Assembly: GCA_940337035.1 (NCBI GenBank)
Contig: OW679203.1
Location: 72,865,061 to 72,929,060 of the forward strand
DNA length: 64,000 nt
Source of the DNA: Agriotes lineatus
Taxonomy: Eukaryota; Arthropoda; Insecta; Coleoptera; Elateridae
Reading direction: 5' to 3'
Within the stretch, counting starts at the first letter, position 1. Every line of letters begins with the position of its first letter. Positions 22,645 to 34,490 of the stretch are shown piece after piece. The notes under the pieces are model-generated. The model was not told where the DNA came from. It worked only from the letters and a program-made list of their open reading frames with translations, and searched no databases. The position numbers were made by a program, and so were the translations under genes.

Positions 22645-23724
22645 ATGTTCCGTCTAATACTAGTATCCGCTCTCGTTGCAGTTGCCTTGGGTAAGCTTAA
22701 TATACCGTTTCCATTTTATTCAATTGAAAACTGTAAACTCAAAACTGGTGGCTACATGCACATGGTAAATTTTACTATGAAATTTATAGCCATCATGAGT
22801 CAAACTTTCCAAACCCTTTGGTTTCCAAAACATATCTTTGTTTTTTTGTAAACTAAATCTATGTTTATTACAGGCAGCCCCAGAATTCGTCCACGTGTAC
22901 CCATGCTAGACGGAAGGATCGTAGGTGGCAACAGCGCCAACATTGAAGATCTACCTTACCAACTGTCCCTTCAATACTACGGCAGCCACATCTGCGGTGC
23001 TTCTATCATTTCCGAAAATAGAGCTCTTACCGCTGCTCACTGTACTGATGGGTAAGTCTAGGTAAATCCAGCAGCCGCAATGGATTTTTATGGTGCGCTG
23101 GCAATTCTAGATCATCAGCTGCTTCTCTGAGCGTCCGTGCGGCCAGCTCTATCCGCGGAAGCGGTGGTCAAGTAGTCAGCGTTCGCAGCATCTGCCAACA
23201 CCCTGACTACGACTCCTGGAACATTGACAACGATGTATCTGTTCTCGTTCTCTCTTCCTCCATCAGTCTTGGATCTGGGGCCCAACCCGTTGCTCTAGCT
23301 GCCGCAGGCTCTGATGTTGCTGAAGGAGCATCTGCCACTGTTAGTGGATGGGGAACCACCAGTCAAGGCGGCAGTCTTCCAAGTCAGTTGCAAGAAGTCC
23401 AAGTTCCAAGAGTTACCGACGCCAACTGCAAAGCAGCTTACGGATCCAGCTCTATCACTGATCAGATGATTTGCTTCGGCCTCACTGCCGGAGGCAAGGA
23501 CTCTTGCCAGGTAGGTTTACAACCGTGACCACAACGGTCAATAGCCAATCATATGAGTATTAACATTTTGTCTTCTGCAGGGTGATTCCGGCGGTCCTCT
23601 TGTTACCGATTCTGACGGCGTCCAAGTTGGTGTTGTCTCCTGGGGTTATGGATGCGCTCAACCTAACTATCCTGGTGTGTACGCCAGAGTTGCAGCCCTC
23701 CGCAACCACATTGACAGCTGCTAA
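22645..23724 (+). CDS. Trypsin-like serine protease precursor, 4 exons
   Basis: Secreted endopeptidase of the chymotrypsin (S1A) family. Exons 22645-22690, 22874-23051, 23111-23510 and 23581-23724 join through GT-AG introns to 255 codons plus TAA. Residues 1-16 form a signal peptide. A short propeptide ends at Arg30, giving the new N-terminus IVGG (31-34). The triad is His71 (AAHC), Asp116 (DNDVSVL) and Ser211 (GDSGGP). Asp205, six residues before the serine, with glycines in SWGYGC and YPGVY, predicts cleavage after Lys/Arg. The three standard insect disulfides are Cys56-72, 181-196 and 207-233. Two further cysteines, Cys103 and the C-terminal Cys255, are unusual and could form a fourth. Exon 1 starts right after a TATA/initiator. 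It is probably a digestive enzyme expressed in gut, by family analogy. The relic at 4477 is a paralogue with the same first intron position. Confidence 0.95.
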
Positions 23725-23785
23725 GCTTCTGTTGTGTAACTGATTTCAATGAAATTATATATCTTGCTTTTGTATAACTAACTTC

Positions 23786-23791
23786 AATAAA
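23786..23791 (+). terminator. Trypsin poly(A) signal
   Basis: AATAAA lies 62 bp after the stop codon. The 3' UTR repeats itself: AACTGATTTCAATGAAATTA is followed by TAACTAACTTCAATAAAATTA, so the signal may have arisen by a small duplication. Confidence 0.75.
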
Positions 23792-23799
23792 ATTAAGTA

Positions 23800-24483
23800 A
23801 CCATCAATTCGCCTGTTGATTATATACAGCATATTTATTTCATTTAAGGTGTAGAAAAAAGTTTTATTGCGTAAAACTACTGTTCTATAACGCAATTCAG
23901 ATTCGCAGAGGAAGCTTCCACTGTAAGCCAACAAAAAATAGAGAAATTAATATAACTAATTTGATTTTTTAAAATCTAAATACACCACACACTTGCATTA
24001 GAAATTAAGTGCCTCTAATCGATTCAGGAAATCGTTCCACCGAATAGTAAAGGTCAAAAGAGATAAAAAGGCTTATTTATTTGCAAATTGTTTAAAAAAT
24101 TTGTTTGTGTTCTTTGAAACGAACGAAATATATGTTTATTTTCACTTAACTTGTTAAAGGTCGTTTACTGTCATCTGATCTGACTCCTTAAATGAGTCTT
24201 TATAGGCACGTTGTCTGTAAAATGTCGCCATGACGACTTTGCAAGCACCTTGTTTTCTAACAAACACAACCTTTAATAATCACTAGGGATTTTAAGGATT
24301 TTCAACAAGAGGAAATAAAACGTTGTACGCAACTCAGTTGCAATTAACCGTTATTGAGGTTCACCAATGGTAGGTTCTTCCGGGTTATGCCGTAATAGTC
24401 GATTTAAACTTAACGTTTTCTAAAGACTGATGTTGGAGTTTCATGCTCTTCGATTTATATCGAGGGGTCCGGTATGGTTGGAC
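23800..24483. other. No gene seen
   Basis: AT-rich flank of the trypsin gene without a supportable feature. Confidence 0.5.
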
Positions 24484-24865
24484 TTCATATTCTGCTTGGT
24501 TACTCACTTGAAACTTGTGTATGTTTTGGTTTGTTTTGCAGAATTACCTTCCATGTGTTGCCAAAGGGGTACCGTGTTCAGAACCAAGCGCGATTTGAAA
24601 GCTTACCAAAAATCAGCCATCGCAAAATACTATTAGCACCTGGAAACACAGAATAAATTACAACTCGATGAACACACTAGCCAAAACTAAAAAATACTAC
24701 CCTCGTGTTATTTGGAATCTCTAGAGATTATTAAAAATCCAAACAACTTCAATCGAGAAGACGGTTTTCGCCTTAGCAACACATGGAAGGCAGATCTGCA
24801 AAACAAACCAAAACGTACACAAGTTTTACCTGAGTAACCAATCAGAATAACGACAAGTCTCAGTA
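24484..24865. repeat. Inverted repeat, ~115-bp arms
   Basis: 24484-24600 and 24745-24865 are reverse complements at high identity, sharing TTGGTTACTCA, then TTTTGGTTTGTTTTGCAGA and then CCTTCCATGTGTTGC. The spacer is about 145 bp. It is probably a small foldback/MITE; weaker similarity may extend outward on both sides. The apparent open frames here are by-products of the repeat. Confidence 0.75.
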
Positions 24866-25136
24866 GCATACGAGATTTACATGAGCAGCCAATGATAACG
24901 ACTCTCCATGTAACGATGTTTTTTTTAATTTGCAGGTTGACACCCTGAACTGCAATCGTTGAACTCGATTTCTCTTTGTATTTGCACAAAGACCTATTTA
25001 TGTATGTGCTTGCTTATTTGAGAAACTACAGCAGTTATTTAGAACTAGATAACGTCGTCGAAAGTTTAATACCAGCCAATATTATTTTTATAATTGGAGC
25101 TGTCACTCAAGTAAACAAATAAAATCTTTGATTGTT

Positions 25137-25840
25137 TTTACTTCCCTCGTCTGAAAGACGGAAGAAGTATTGTAATCACGAAAAAATCACCCCCGAGATT
25201 TTTTCAGATCTTCACGTTTCAAGGTACCTAGATGACGAAAAAGAGGTTTTCTTAATTCCCTCAGTCTGTCTGTCTGTCTGTCTGTTTGTCTGTGCGTCTG
25301 TTGGCAGCATAGCTCAAACTATTTGTCGGAGAAAGACGATATTTTGCATACATATTAAATATCCGCCTCGAATGAAACCGGTACAATTTCATCCAAATAT
25401 ATACAGGGTGAGCACTTTAAAAAAATAAAATGTTGTTTACTTTTGCGTTAATTTTGAAATAAAAGGAAGTAGTAACTTTCACATAGGTCAGGCTTTACAT
25501 TTGCCGAAAATAAGACTCAACCGATAAAGGATAATGTCTCAAAAAAGTACAAATATTTCAACCATTACACCGTGCTCTTCAAGAGACGCGCGCCGGACTT
25601 TCCGAAGAGACGCGGTAGCGCAGATGGAATTTCGCCGTACTTATATCCTCTGCGGAGATTCGGTTAGGATTGAGCATTCTGCAGAGCTGCAGATGCGGCG
25701 GGTTCAAACCCCAGCCGGATAATTTTAAAATGTACTAAATTTTTTAGAAACGTGAAGATACTTGTACTCCTAACTTAATTTGATTTTTAAAATTATTTAG
25801 TGCCAAAGTTCTGGGTAAAGCCTTTTACAGATTTTTTAAT
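25137..25840 (+). repeat. tRNA-core repeat with (TCTG)n, copy 2
   Basis: Same order as copy 1: hairpin head, TCTG tract (about 25262-25288), CAGGGTGAGCACTTT, box A TAGCGCAGATGG (25616-25627), box B GGTTCAAACCC (25701-25711) and a TTATTTAGTGCC tail ending in TTTTACAGATTTTTTAAT. Relative to copy 1 the tail lacks the ACAATGTTGACGAGGG stretch. A-to-B spacing is about 85 bp, longer than in a real tRNA. Confidence 0.8.
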
Positions 25841-25842
25841 TA

Positions 25843-26770
25843 TTACTTTCCTCGTCTAAAAGACAAAGAAAGTATTGTAATCGCTAAAAAATTACTTTCC
25901 GAGATTACTTCAGATCTTCACGTTTCCGAGTGCCTAGATGACGAGAAACAGGTTTTCTCAATTTCGTCCGTCTGTCAGTCTGTCTGTCTGTCTGTTGGCA
26001 GTATAGCTCAAAAAGTATTTGTCGGAGGAAGCCGATATTTTGCATACATATTATATGTATACCTGGAATAAAACCGGTATAATTTCATACAAATATATAC
26101 AGGGTGAGCAACTTAAAAAAATAAAATGTGGTTTATATTTACGTTAAGTGGGAAATATATTAAAGTACTAATTTGCACATAGCTCAGGCCTTACAGTTAA
26201 CGAAAACAGAATCCAACAAATACAAAATAAGGTCGCAAAAAATTCAAAATTTTTAGCAATAACACCCTCTGCTTAAATACACCCGCGCGTCGCACACATA
26301 AGCGAGCTTGCATAGTGTAGTTAAATGTATCGGACTATCGACGATTGCATCCGCAGATGATGTTGATCGAATCCCTCCTCGGTAATTTTTTAAATTTGAT
26401 AATTGCTTTGATTTACATAAGCAAGTGTTAAGAAATTGTTACCTCCATTTTGAAATAGACGGGAAACGTATATTTGGGCCAGGCAACGACGTATATCATA
26501 AAAACTATTGCACATAAATATATACATCCTGCGTATGATATGTTTAAAAATGAATAAAGAAATGTTAGTGAAAGAATTATCTGCATTGGTTTATTGATGT
26601 AAAAAGTATAATTAATTTTCTTAAGACATGCCCGGCGTGAAGGTTAAGCCAGCCGAAACCCAACGATACCAACAGTTCTCCGTAGAGTAGTAAAAAATTG
26701 GTCGGTTATAATTATTTAGTGTCACAATGTCGACGAGGAGAGCCTGGGAAAAGCTTTTTACAGATTTGTT
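25843..26770 (+). repeat. tRNA-core repeat with (TCTG)n, copy 3
   Basis: A more diverged copy placed head-to-tail directly after copy 2. Head TACTTTCCTCGTCTAAAAGAC, TCTG tract and CAGGGTGAGCAAC are clear. The tRNA-like part is degraded (a GATCGAATCCCTCC B box near 26367). The tail TTTAGTGTCACAATGTCGAC appears at about 26715 after roughly 300 bp of extra sequence. Confidence 0.7.
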
Positions 26771-27218
26771 TTATTTTTACATTGTATTCTTCACTAGAGA
26801 AACATCGAACATTGTCACTAAGACTTGTCTTTGTGGTTTATTGTTGCAGAAATGTCTTACATGCATTGTTTTACGTTAAATCATAAATTTGCCCCATTAT
26901 TTGGAAGACGTCTAATGTTTATGATTGACTCAACATAGACAACCCTTCAATTAAAATAATCACGTTAATGGGCCAAGTTTTCTGTAAATGCAAACGATTC
27001 TCAAAGAGTCAATGACAATTACTGGAGTGGAATACAATAATTGAGCGTTCAATGCACACTGGGATTTAGCTTCTGAATATCGTATTTTCTTTATAAAAAA
27101 CCTAAAATTAGCAAGTAGGTTAAAATTTATTTTCTATTTTTGAGGTTATATGAAACCTACACGAATATAAATGAATTCCTTGCACTTGTATGTCGTGCTT
27201 GTGTTAAAATCAGTACAA

Positions 27219-27592
27219 CTTTAGTATGATGTCCTGCCTATTGCGCATGTCCGTCTGATTGGCCGCTTGATTTAATAGAATTCGCCTCAACATGAAGAAG
27301 CAGTAGTTACAAACATACCACTAACAATGCGCTGTGACTCTAGCTTTTGTTGACTCAATAAGATGCTGTGTGTCGTTCTCAATTGTTTAGGTAAGTTACA
27401 GCCTTTTATCGTTTTTTAAATTAAATACCTTATAAGATGCAGCGTATCGTTCTAGGTTGTTTAGGTTAGCTGCAGCTATCGATTGTTGATTACATTTAAT
27501 ACCCCATAAGATTGTTTGGAAAGCGCTGATCACATTCATGGCTGACAGTTCGATTTTTAATCATGCGCAATAGACAGAACATCATACTAAAG
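27219..27592. mobile_element. 374-bp MITE with 31-bp inverted ends
   Basis: The left end starts CTTTAGTATGATGTCCTGCC and runs to GCGCATG at 27249. The right end is its reverse complement at 27562-27592 with two mismatches (GTTCTGTC against GTCCTGCC). Inside, a roughly 75-bp unit starting TAAGATGC is tandemly duplicated (about 27360-27510) and a third unit begins. No coding frame. I could not fix the target duplication. Confidence 0.85.
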
Positions 27593-28640
27593 CAAATGTA
27601 ATGTAGCATGTGTTGCCTATCCATGACAATATATATGTATCAATTTGATATATCGACCTCCAACTTGCACAAGGGGATTAAATATGTGGTTAGTTGAATT
27701 AGTTTTAATCAATCTGTCAATAAAATGAAGCGCTTAAGTTTTTAATCTATATAAAATGTATGCTTATTATTTAAGCTTTTCACCAAATACTAAATAAACA
27801 ACATGAATAAATAGAGCGCCGGAAAGATAGAGCAGAAATTATTTATATAAATTCTTCTCCAATTGAGAGAGACCAAAGGGCAAATGAAGCTAAGAAAATA
27901 ACATTGAACAATGACAGGTAGGGGTTTACCTATTAATTTTCCTAATGCCGTTCAATATATTATCCTTGCTATTATGTCGATCTACTTTTTTCTGTTGTTT
28001 GCCATGTTTTCTGTTTCGTCCCATATAATACTAATTTCTACAACTTGATACCGATGCTCGTTATTTATATTATTCTCGGTCTTTTTGCGTTTCTTTTTCC
28101 ACTTGTATTATCGTTCCTTGTTCGGGTTCTCATATTCCTATTACAAGTACATATCCCATCCATCCCCACAATGAATGCATGGTACCTGTTCTTGGAGGAG
28201 TTCAACGTAAAAGCTCGAACTACCTCGTCTCAGAAAGCAATATTTACATCGGATGATAACCAGTTTGAAAATCTACAGTGAGCTTCATAATCGGCCTCAG
28301 TGTTAATAGCCTTAAATCTATTCCAAGATTATGTTTTATGTTTGCTCTTGCTATATGTTCTTCTTTTATCCACTTGCTAATCTATATTAGACGTGATTTA
28401 ATCGATTAATGCTTCACAATGTTATATCAATGAACGCAGTTTAATTGATTTTAGGATACACATTACACATCAACCTTATCATAATTCACATATTTGAATT
28501 GCACACGTTTGTGTCTAGAACAAGTGTTAGCCAAGATTTGGACTAAAGATAAGGGCATGACGTGATTAGAACCCCAAGTGGGTAAGGTGAGATATTATTC
28601 CAGTTACGTTAGGGTAATGCTAGCTCAGCAACTAATGTGG
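27593..28640. other. No gene; fragment shared with 35585-35745
   Basis: About 28012-28180 resembles 35635-35745: both contain a CATATA-TTA-TAATTTC-ACAACTTG block and, further on, CACTTGTATT / GACTTGTATT and TCATATTC-TATTACAA. Both may be pieces of one older repeat, possibly LINE-derived on the - strand. The 78-codon frame at 28045 is not convincing as a gene. Confidence 0.45.
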
Positions 28641-31600
28641 GTTAAAGCCAATTTAGATAACAATAAGTTATGCAAAATGGTGGATTAGTTTTTCTGTCCA
28701 TCCCCAGCGCATCTTTGTCCGAACATTTCGAACCAATCCAGCTCGTCGCTTTTTCAAATCTTCTTCCTCTTTTGCCTAGGATTTCTCCTGTTTGGCTTGG
28801 CCTTTTTATTCTACTGATGATGATATCCATCTCTCTGTCCACCGTTTGGGAGGTCGTCCAGGCAGTCTGCTTCCAGGGGGTTTACAGTTCTTGCAGATTT
28901 TTGCAAGCCGGTTATCTTGCATTCTTTCTACATGGTTGTTCCATTCTTTCTTCCTGGTTTTTATCCATTTGACTACATCTTGCATACCGCATTTTTGTCT
29001 TATTTCTTCACTTCTATTTCTATCCCTCAGCGTAACTCCTACCGCTCTTCTTAGGATTTTCATTTCCGCGCTTCTTTGTTTTTGCTTTGTCTTCTTGGTT
29101 TCCGCTCGAGTCTCAGTAGCATAGGTAAGTATGGGTCTTACTATGGCTTTGTAGATTTTCATCTTGCTGTCTAGGTTCATATATTTATTATTCCATACTG
29201 TATCATTTAGCCGGCCTGCTGTTTGTAATGCTTTTGTTGTTTGTTTTTGTACTTCAGTTATTAGATTTCTGTTGTTATTTCTACACCTATGTAGTCGAAC
29301 TTCATAACCTGCTCGATTATTTTTCCATCTATCTCTAATTTACATCTGACTGGCTCTTTACTTACGACCATTGACTTAGTTTTCTGCGAAGAGATCTCCA
29401 TGTTATAATGTTTACTGGTGACGTTAAATTGGTGTAGTAGTCTCTGCAGGTTGTCTTCACTTTTGGCTATTAGAACCGCACCGTCTGCATAGCAGATTAT
29501 GTTTATGTTGTTATTGCCTAGTCTGTATCCTTCTTTGTGTCTTACTGCATCAATAAGCTTGTCCATTATTAGATTAAACAGGATCGGGCTGAGAGAGTCC
29601 CTTTGTCTTATTCCTTTATCTATTTTTATTGGTTCTGTGGGCCCTTTAGGAGTAATTACCTTAGTTGTACTATTTGTATTAAAGTCTTCGATAACTTTGA
29701 TGATCTGTAGTGGTACATTTCTCTGCCGTAGGATATGAATTACATCTTTTTTCTTGACGCGGTCAAAAGCCTTTGTGAAATCGACAAAACATAGATATAG
29801 CGGGTCATTAAATTCGATTGATTTTTCCACAAGCTGTCTGAGAATAAATACGGCATCTGTTGTGCTCCTATTTCGCCTGAATCCTTGTTGTTCCTCAGCT
29901 ATGTCTATTATCTGTAGAAGTTCGTTTTTGATTAATGTAGTGAATGTTTTAGATACGACATTTAATAGAGCTATTCCACGTTAGTTGCTGGGTATTTGTT
30001 TACTACCTTTTTTAAACACCTGTATAGTGAGACTTTCTTTCCATTCTTGCGGGATAATTCCTTCTTGTATAACCTTAACGAAAAGCTGATGGATTAAATT
30101 AATTAATGTATCACCCCCGTATTTAAGGAGTTCGTTGAATATTCCATCTGGGCCTGCAGATTTGCGATTCTTCAATTCGGTTATTATTTTCTTAACTTTT
30201 TCAACAGTTACGTCTATTTCTTCGTTATTGCCTTCACTTTCTTCTATTGGCGTGGTAGTTGTTTCGTCAAGATTGGTGAATAGGGATGTGAAGTGCTCGT
30301 TCCACTGTATTTCGTCGATAGTATTTATTCGCACATATTCATTAACTTCTCTTTTCTGGTTTCTCAACATTTTCCAAATGTTTCTTTGTGTTCCGTATAA
30401 ATCGTATTCCATGTCTTTGGTAAACTTCTCCCAATATTGTTGTTTAATGTTTTTAATTTGCCTGTTCGTGATATTTCTAAGTTGTTTGTACCGTTCATAA
30501 TTGGCAGGAGTTGGATTGGACTTGTATTTTAGAAAAGCTTCTTTTTTCTTTTTTGCTAGCTCCCTAACCCTTTCGTCGAACCATGGTGTATTAGTTTTTA
30601 TGCCACCTGTTTTTGATTTTCGTTCTCCAAGTGCTTCTTTCGCTGCTGAGCTTATATTTGTTTTCAGTTTTAACCACATTTCCCTTGCTGTACAGTTCCT
30701 GCTTATTTGTGTTGCTTTTAGCTTTTGATTTAATCTATCTTGATAGAGTGCTTTTGTGCTTGGGTCGGTTATTTTCTCTATATTGATTTTTACTATTTTA
30801 CTCTTATTCGGCTTTTTAAATTTTATTTCTATGTTGAACTTGCCTAACACCAAACCATGTCCAGATCCCACATCTGCAGAACTGAGCGTCCGTATATCTA
30901 AGATCTGTGAGGGATGTATCTCTCTGTTGATTATGATGAAACCAATCATTGAGTGCTGTCCTCTACTGTTAGACCAGGTGATTTTATGTTGTGTGGGATG
31001 GTCAAAGAACGTATTGTTTATACGGAGTTCATTTATTATGCAAAATTCAATCAGATCTTCTCCGCTCTCATTGACGGCTGGTTCATTGAATCTTTGTTTG
31101 ATGCCCGGTATTATGTGATCGCCGATATGTGCATTCATATCTCCCAAGATTATAATTTTTTCGTTATGTGGGATTTTGTCAATCATCTGTTGGAGAGTGT
31201 CATAAAAGTTGTCTCTTTCTATTTTGGGTTTATTTGTGTCTGGGGCGTAAAGCTCTATTATGTGTAATTTTTGCTTTTCTACTAACAGCGTTATAAGTAT
31301 AGATCTTTCATTGATATATTTTATTTCTGTCACATTGTTTATGTATTTATGATGTAATAAAATTCCTACCCCTGCATGTGCTCTTACTGATTTATCAACT
31401 CCACTGTATGCTAGCATGTAGTTTCCTCTTGTTGTTGTTCTGGAGCCCTTTCTCTTGGTTTCGCTCAGGGCACATATATCAATCTTATGATGTTCCATTT
31501 CGATTACAATTTCTTGCTCTTTCTTGTTCCATGTGTTAATGTTCCATGTAGCGATTCTTAGTATATTCTTATTCGTTTTCCTATTTCTCGCAGTTGTTGT

Positions 31601-31700
31601 CGTCGTTGTTTCCGTCCTGTTTTTCCGAGGCCGTTTCGAAAATCTATGAGCATATGTTGAGCTATCGCCCCAAGTAGGTTGCTAGCCTTGCCCAGGGAGG
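28640..31700 (-). mobile_element. Nearly full-length RTE-like LINE
   Basis: A single-ORF-type LINE read on the - strand: AP endonuclease, reverse transcriptase, C-terminal region and a short 3' UTR. The open frame can be followed upstream of the first ATG (31498) to about 31680, where RIATWNINTWN (the usual endonuclease start) precedes it. It has one nonsense codon and one frameshift. It is the best-preserved retrotransposon in the window and probably a fairly recent insertion. The 5' flank to about 31920 may still belong to it. I did not find a target duplication. Confidence 0.85.
28806..31680 (-). pseudogene. RTE-like endonuclease/reverse transcriptase
   Basis: Endonuclease: CALSETKRKGS, LYAPDTN, ILGDMNAHIGD and a SADVGSGHGLVLG region, where the usual SDH motif reads SGH, a possible catalytic loss. 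A linker with KNRKSAGPDGIFNELLK leads to RT motifs: CFVDFTKAFDRV, GIRQRDSLSPILFN and CYADGAVLIA. The catalytic YADD reads YADG. The C-terminal part has TYATETRAETKK, then KILRRAVGVTLRDRNR and LPGRPPKRWTERW. Breaks: a TAA at 29981-29983 where the family has a Tyr codon (NYRG-like), and a frameshift at about 29260 separating RT from the C-terminal part. Such a protein nicks target DNA and copies its RNA in place; this copy is inactive. Confidence 0.88.
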
Positions 31701-32144
31701 ATTTTTTATCGACCTTCTCTGGTCTAGATCCGTAGTCTTCCGTTTGTAAACAGTGTCACCTCGAGAAGGATGCGGCTCTTCGTTCACGGATTATGGTCTT
31801 GACCCCAAATCAGTCTGCACATGTGCAAGTTGTTAGGGCTCTGAGGGGTTACCATGAGGCTTCCTCCAAGAAGGACTATTCCTCAAGGGTCCCTCTCGAC
31901 ACCCACTTTTTCAAATAAATTTGTAAATGATGCCCGCAGCTGCTTGCAACTTTGGGAATCTAAATTTAACCTTTGAGTGGACAATTGTTAAGAGATTGTA
32001 AAAAAGAAGTGGAAGTTTAATAGCTGAAGTAGTTAAGCCTCTAGTTGACAAACACGTAAGTATTTTTGCATCAGATCCAATCCGTTTTGGCCGTTAAGGT
32101 CCTATCACGCCTAGGGTTTAATTTATAACGGTGGAGCCTCCTTC

Positions 32145-32560
32145 TTCTTTCTTCTTCTCAGCCTTCCTTTATCCACCGTTGGATATAGGCTTCCCCTAGA
32201 TTTTAACCAATTGTCCCATGTTGGGCTATTTGGTACCGTGTATTAACAGCGATTTTTTCGATGTCGTCAAGCCACGTCTTCTGTGGACGCCCGACGATCG
32301 TTTTTGTAAGCTTGCTCGCCATCTCGTAATGCGACTTACCCATTCACTTGATGTTTTGCGAACTACATGTTCAACCCAGTTCTATTTCAACTTCGCGATC
32401 CTTTGTACGACATTGGTGTTGTTAACGATGGCGCCTGACATTCGTTATTTTGGCTATGCTGAAATAGGACCGGACTTCACGGGTACCGTGGACCGCACTC
32501 TCCCACTAACTAGCCGCGGACGATCGGGGGCTTTATTACCGTTGCCTCTCAACGCAAACT
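32145..32560 (-). mobile_element. LINE 3' end fragment
   Basis: On the - strand, VGRPQKTWLDDIEKIAVN then TRYQIAQHGTIG ends in TAA at about 32206. This is the well-known C-terminal GRPxxxWxDDI tail of many arthropod LINEs, followed by the typical 3' UTR motif with GCCTATATCCAACGGTGGAT. Only the last few hundred bases are present, as expected for 5' truncation. Confidence 0.75.
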
Positions 32561-33290
32561 GACCTGTGGTAAATGCGGTCAGGTTTTGTCGTAAAATCAC
32601 AATTACACCTTAATAAAATGACAGTGCAGTTTGAGTAATTGCACCAATTTAAGGCATATCAAAACAATTATTATTGTAACTAGCAGTCCAGTGAGACAAA
32701 TGTCTCATTTAATAAAACAAAAAAGACCGTTTTGCAAATAGAAAGCGTATTCACCACACGTACGTATATGACATCATTGTTGGTAGCAAACTACCAGTCG
32801 CATTCGCCTTGATAAACTTTGAGACAAACTACTTTTCAATGTGTTTGGAATGATTAATTTTTTAATTTTAGAATCATTGTTTTGAAGTACAGCCTGCTTG
32901 ATAAACTGTTATCATAGGTTTATTGAATAGTTAACGTGAGTGCGATTGCGAGTCAAGTGGTACGCGAACAGTATCAGTTGTCGGCTGACAATTATTTTGA
33001 CAAAATTGCACGAGCAATGCAAAGGTAAAAATAAACACTATTGGTGCAGATGTACTGCAGGTAAAACTTCTAGCTTTGTAGAAATACTACTTACCAATTA
33101 CCATCTAGAGTGCAAATAGCACCGCCATCCTGAAAAACAAAGACATTTTGACTAAATTAATAATCTAACACAACATCTATCCTAAGGCGGTTATTACGGC
33201 GCCGTATTCAATAATAACTACATTTAATATTTGTTTATGATTGACAGATGTGTATTAACTTTCAATGAGATTTGTGCTGAAATGTGGCAA
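32561..33290. other. No gene seen
   Basis: AT-rich stretch with no supportable frame or structure. Confidence 0.5.
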
Positions 33291-33299
33291 CATCGTTTT

Positions 33300-34490
33300 G
33301 CATAAGACTCTGTACTAAAATATGGAACGATCTATAGACGCCAATGGCAATGAACTGAAAACCCCGAAACAAAAAAACTACTAAACAGGCTCACTCTTTG
33401 TCTTAAAAAAAATCTGGATGAATTCAGATTAGAGTCATATCGAAAATACATTGCAGACATCGGCCTCTGCTATCCAGGAATGTGGAAAACACAAAGAGAA
33501 CATTAAAATAGCATGAAGTATTTAATATAACTAATGGAAACAATGTCTTCTGCACAGATGAAGAAAAATCAAAGGCTTTTGCTACACATTTCGAACATGT
33601 TTTCACACCATCAACTATCTACAATCCCACACATGCACTTCAGGTACTTAAGCATATTGAGCGAAACCATCCAGTTATCATGGAAAACATCCACCCTACA
33701 TCTCCGAGTAAAATAACCCAAATTCTAATTGCTCTGTCTAAACAAAAACCACCTGGCCCCGGTCTTATACCCAACACAGTTTTAAAACATCTAACCAAAA
33801 AGTATGTGGAATAGCTAGTCTGAAATGTTTAATGCATGTCTCCGCATTGGCTACTTTCCTCGAAACTGGAAGCACGCTTCTATCCTCATGTTCGCTAAAC
33901 CAGGAAAAACAAAGTGTTATCGGCCAAAAGTCTACTTGCTACAAATTCTAGAGAAAATTATTCATACTCGATTACTAACATTGGTGGAAACCCAAAACAT
34001 ACTACCGCCTTTTCAGTTTGACTTGAAGGAAGGGCATTCAACCTATCATCAACTTCGAAGAATTAGTGAAAGGATTGAAAAATGATTTGAAAATACGTGC
34101 TACACTACAGTCCTTTTCTTGGATGTAGCGCAGGTCTTCGACAAGATGTGTATCGAATTCCTAAAGAAAATGCTCTTCGTTATCAATATACCAAGTTACT
34201 TGCAAGTAATTATCTTCTCATTCCTGGAAGATAAAACCTATCCCGGAACAGGGAAACCATACATGTTGGAGCTTCCCAAGGAAGTGTACTTGGGCCTCTA
34301 CAATTCAACATCTACACATCAGATATTCCAGCTATCACAGCTTCCATAACCACATTTGATGATGACGGACTTACAAGAAGCAGTATTACAATTACAATTA
34401 CACAGATACAATTAACAAGTGGTTCAAAAGTTGGAATATTCAAATAAATTCGTCCAAATGTCAAAGTAAAATCTTCACGCTAAGAAAATA
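33300..34490 (+). mobile_element. Jockey-type LINE relic
   Basis: RT pieces in several frames on the + strand: FNACLRIGYFPRNWKHASI, ILMFAKPGKTKCYRP, LLQILEKIIHTRLL, FQFDLKEGHSTYHQLRRI, LFLDVAQVFDKM and FLEDKTYP, followed by a decayed palm. These correspond to the Jockey-clade order (xGxFPxxWKxAxxxxxxKPGK, LLSxLxKxxExxxxxRL, QFGFRxxHSTxxQ, FLDVxKAFDxVW). Many frameshifts and stops; the catalytic YADD is unrecognisable. Old copy. Confidence 0.75.

Noticed and set aside
28045..28281. Hydrophobic 78-codon frame as a membrane protein gene
   Set aside because: No promoter, splice or homology support; the region shares sequence with 35635-35745 and is more likely a dispersed repeat.
32218..32562. 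114-codon + strand frame
   Set aside because: Antisense shadow of the LINE C-terminal fragment read on the - strand.
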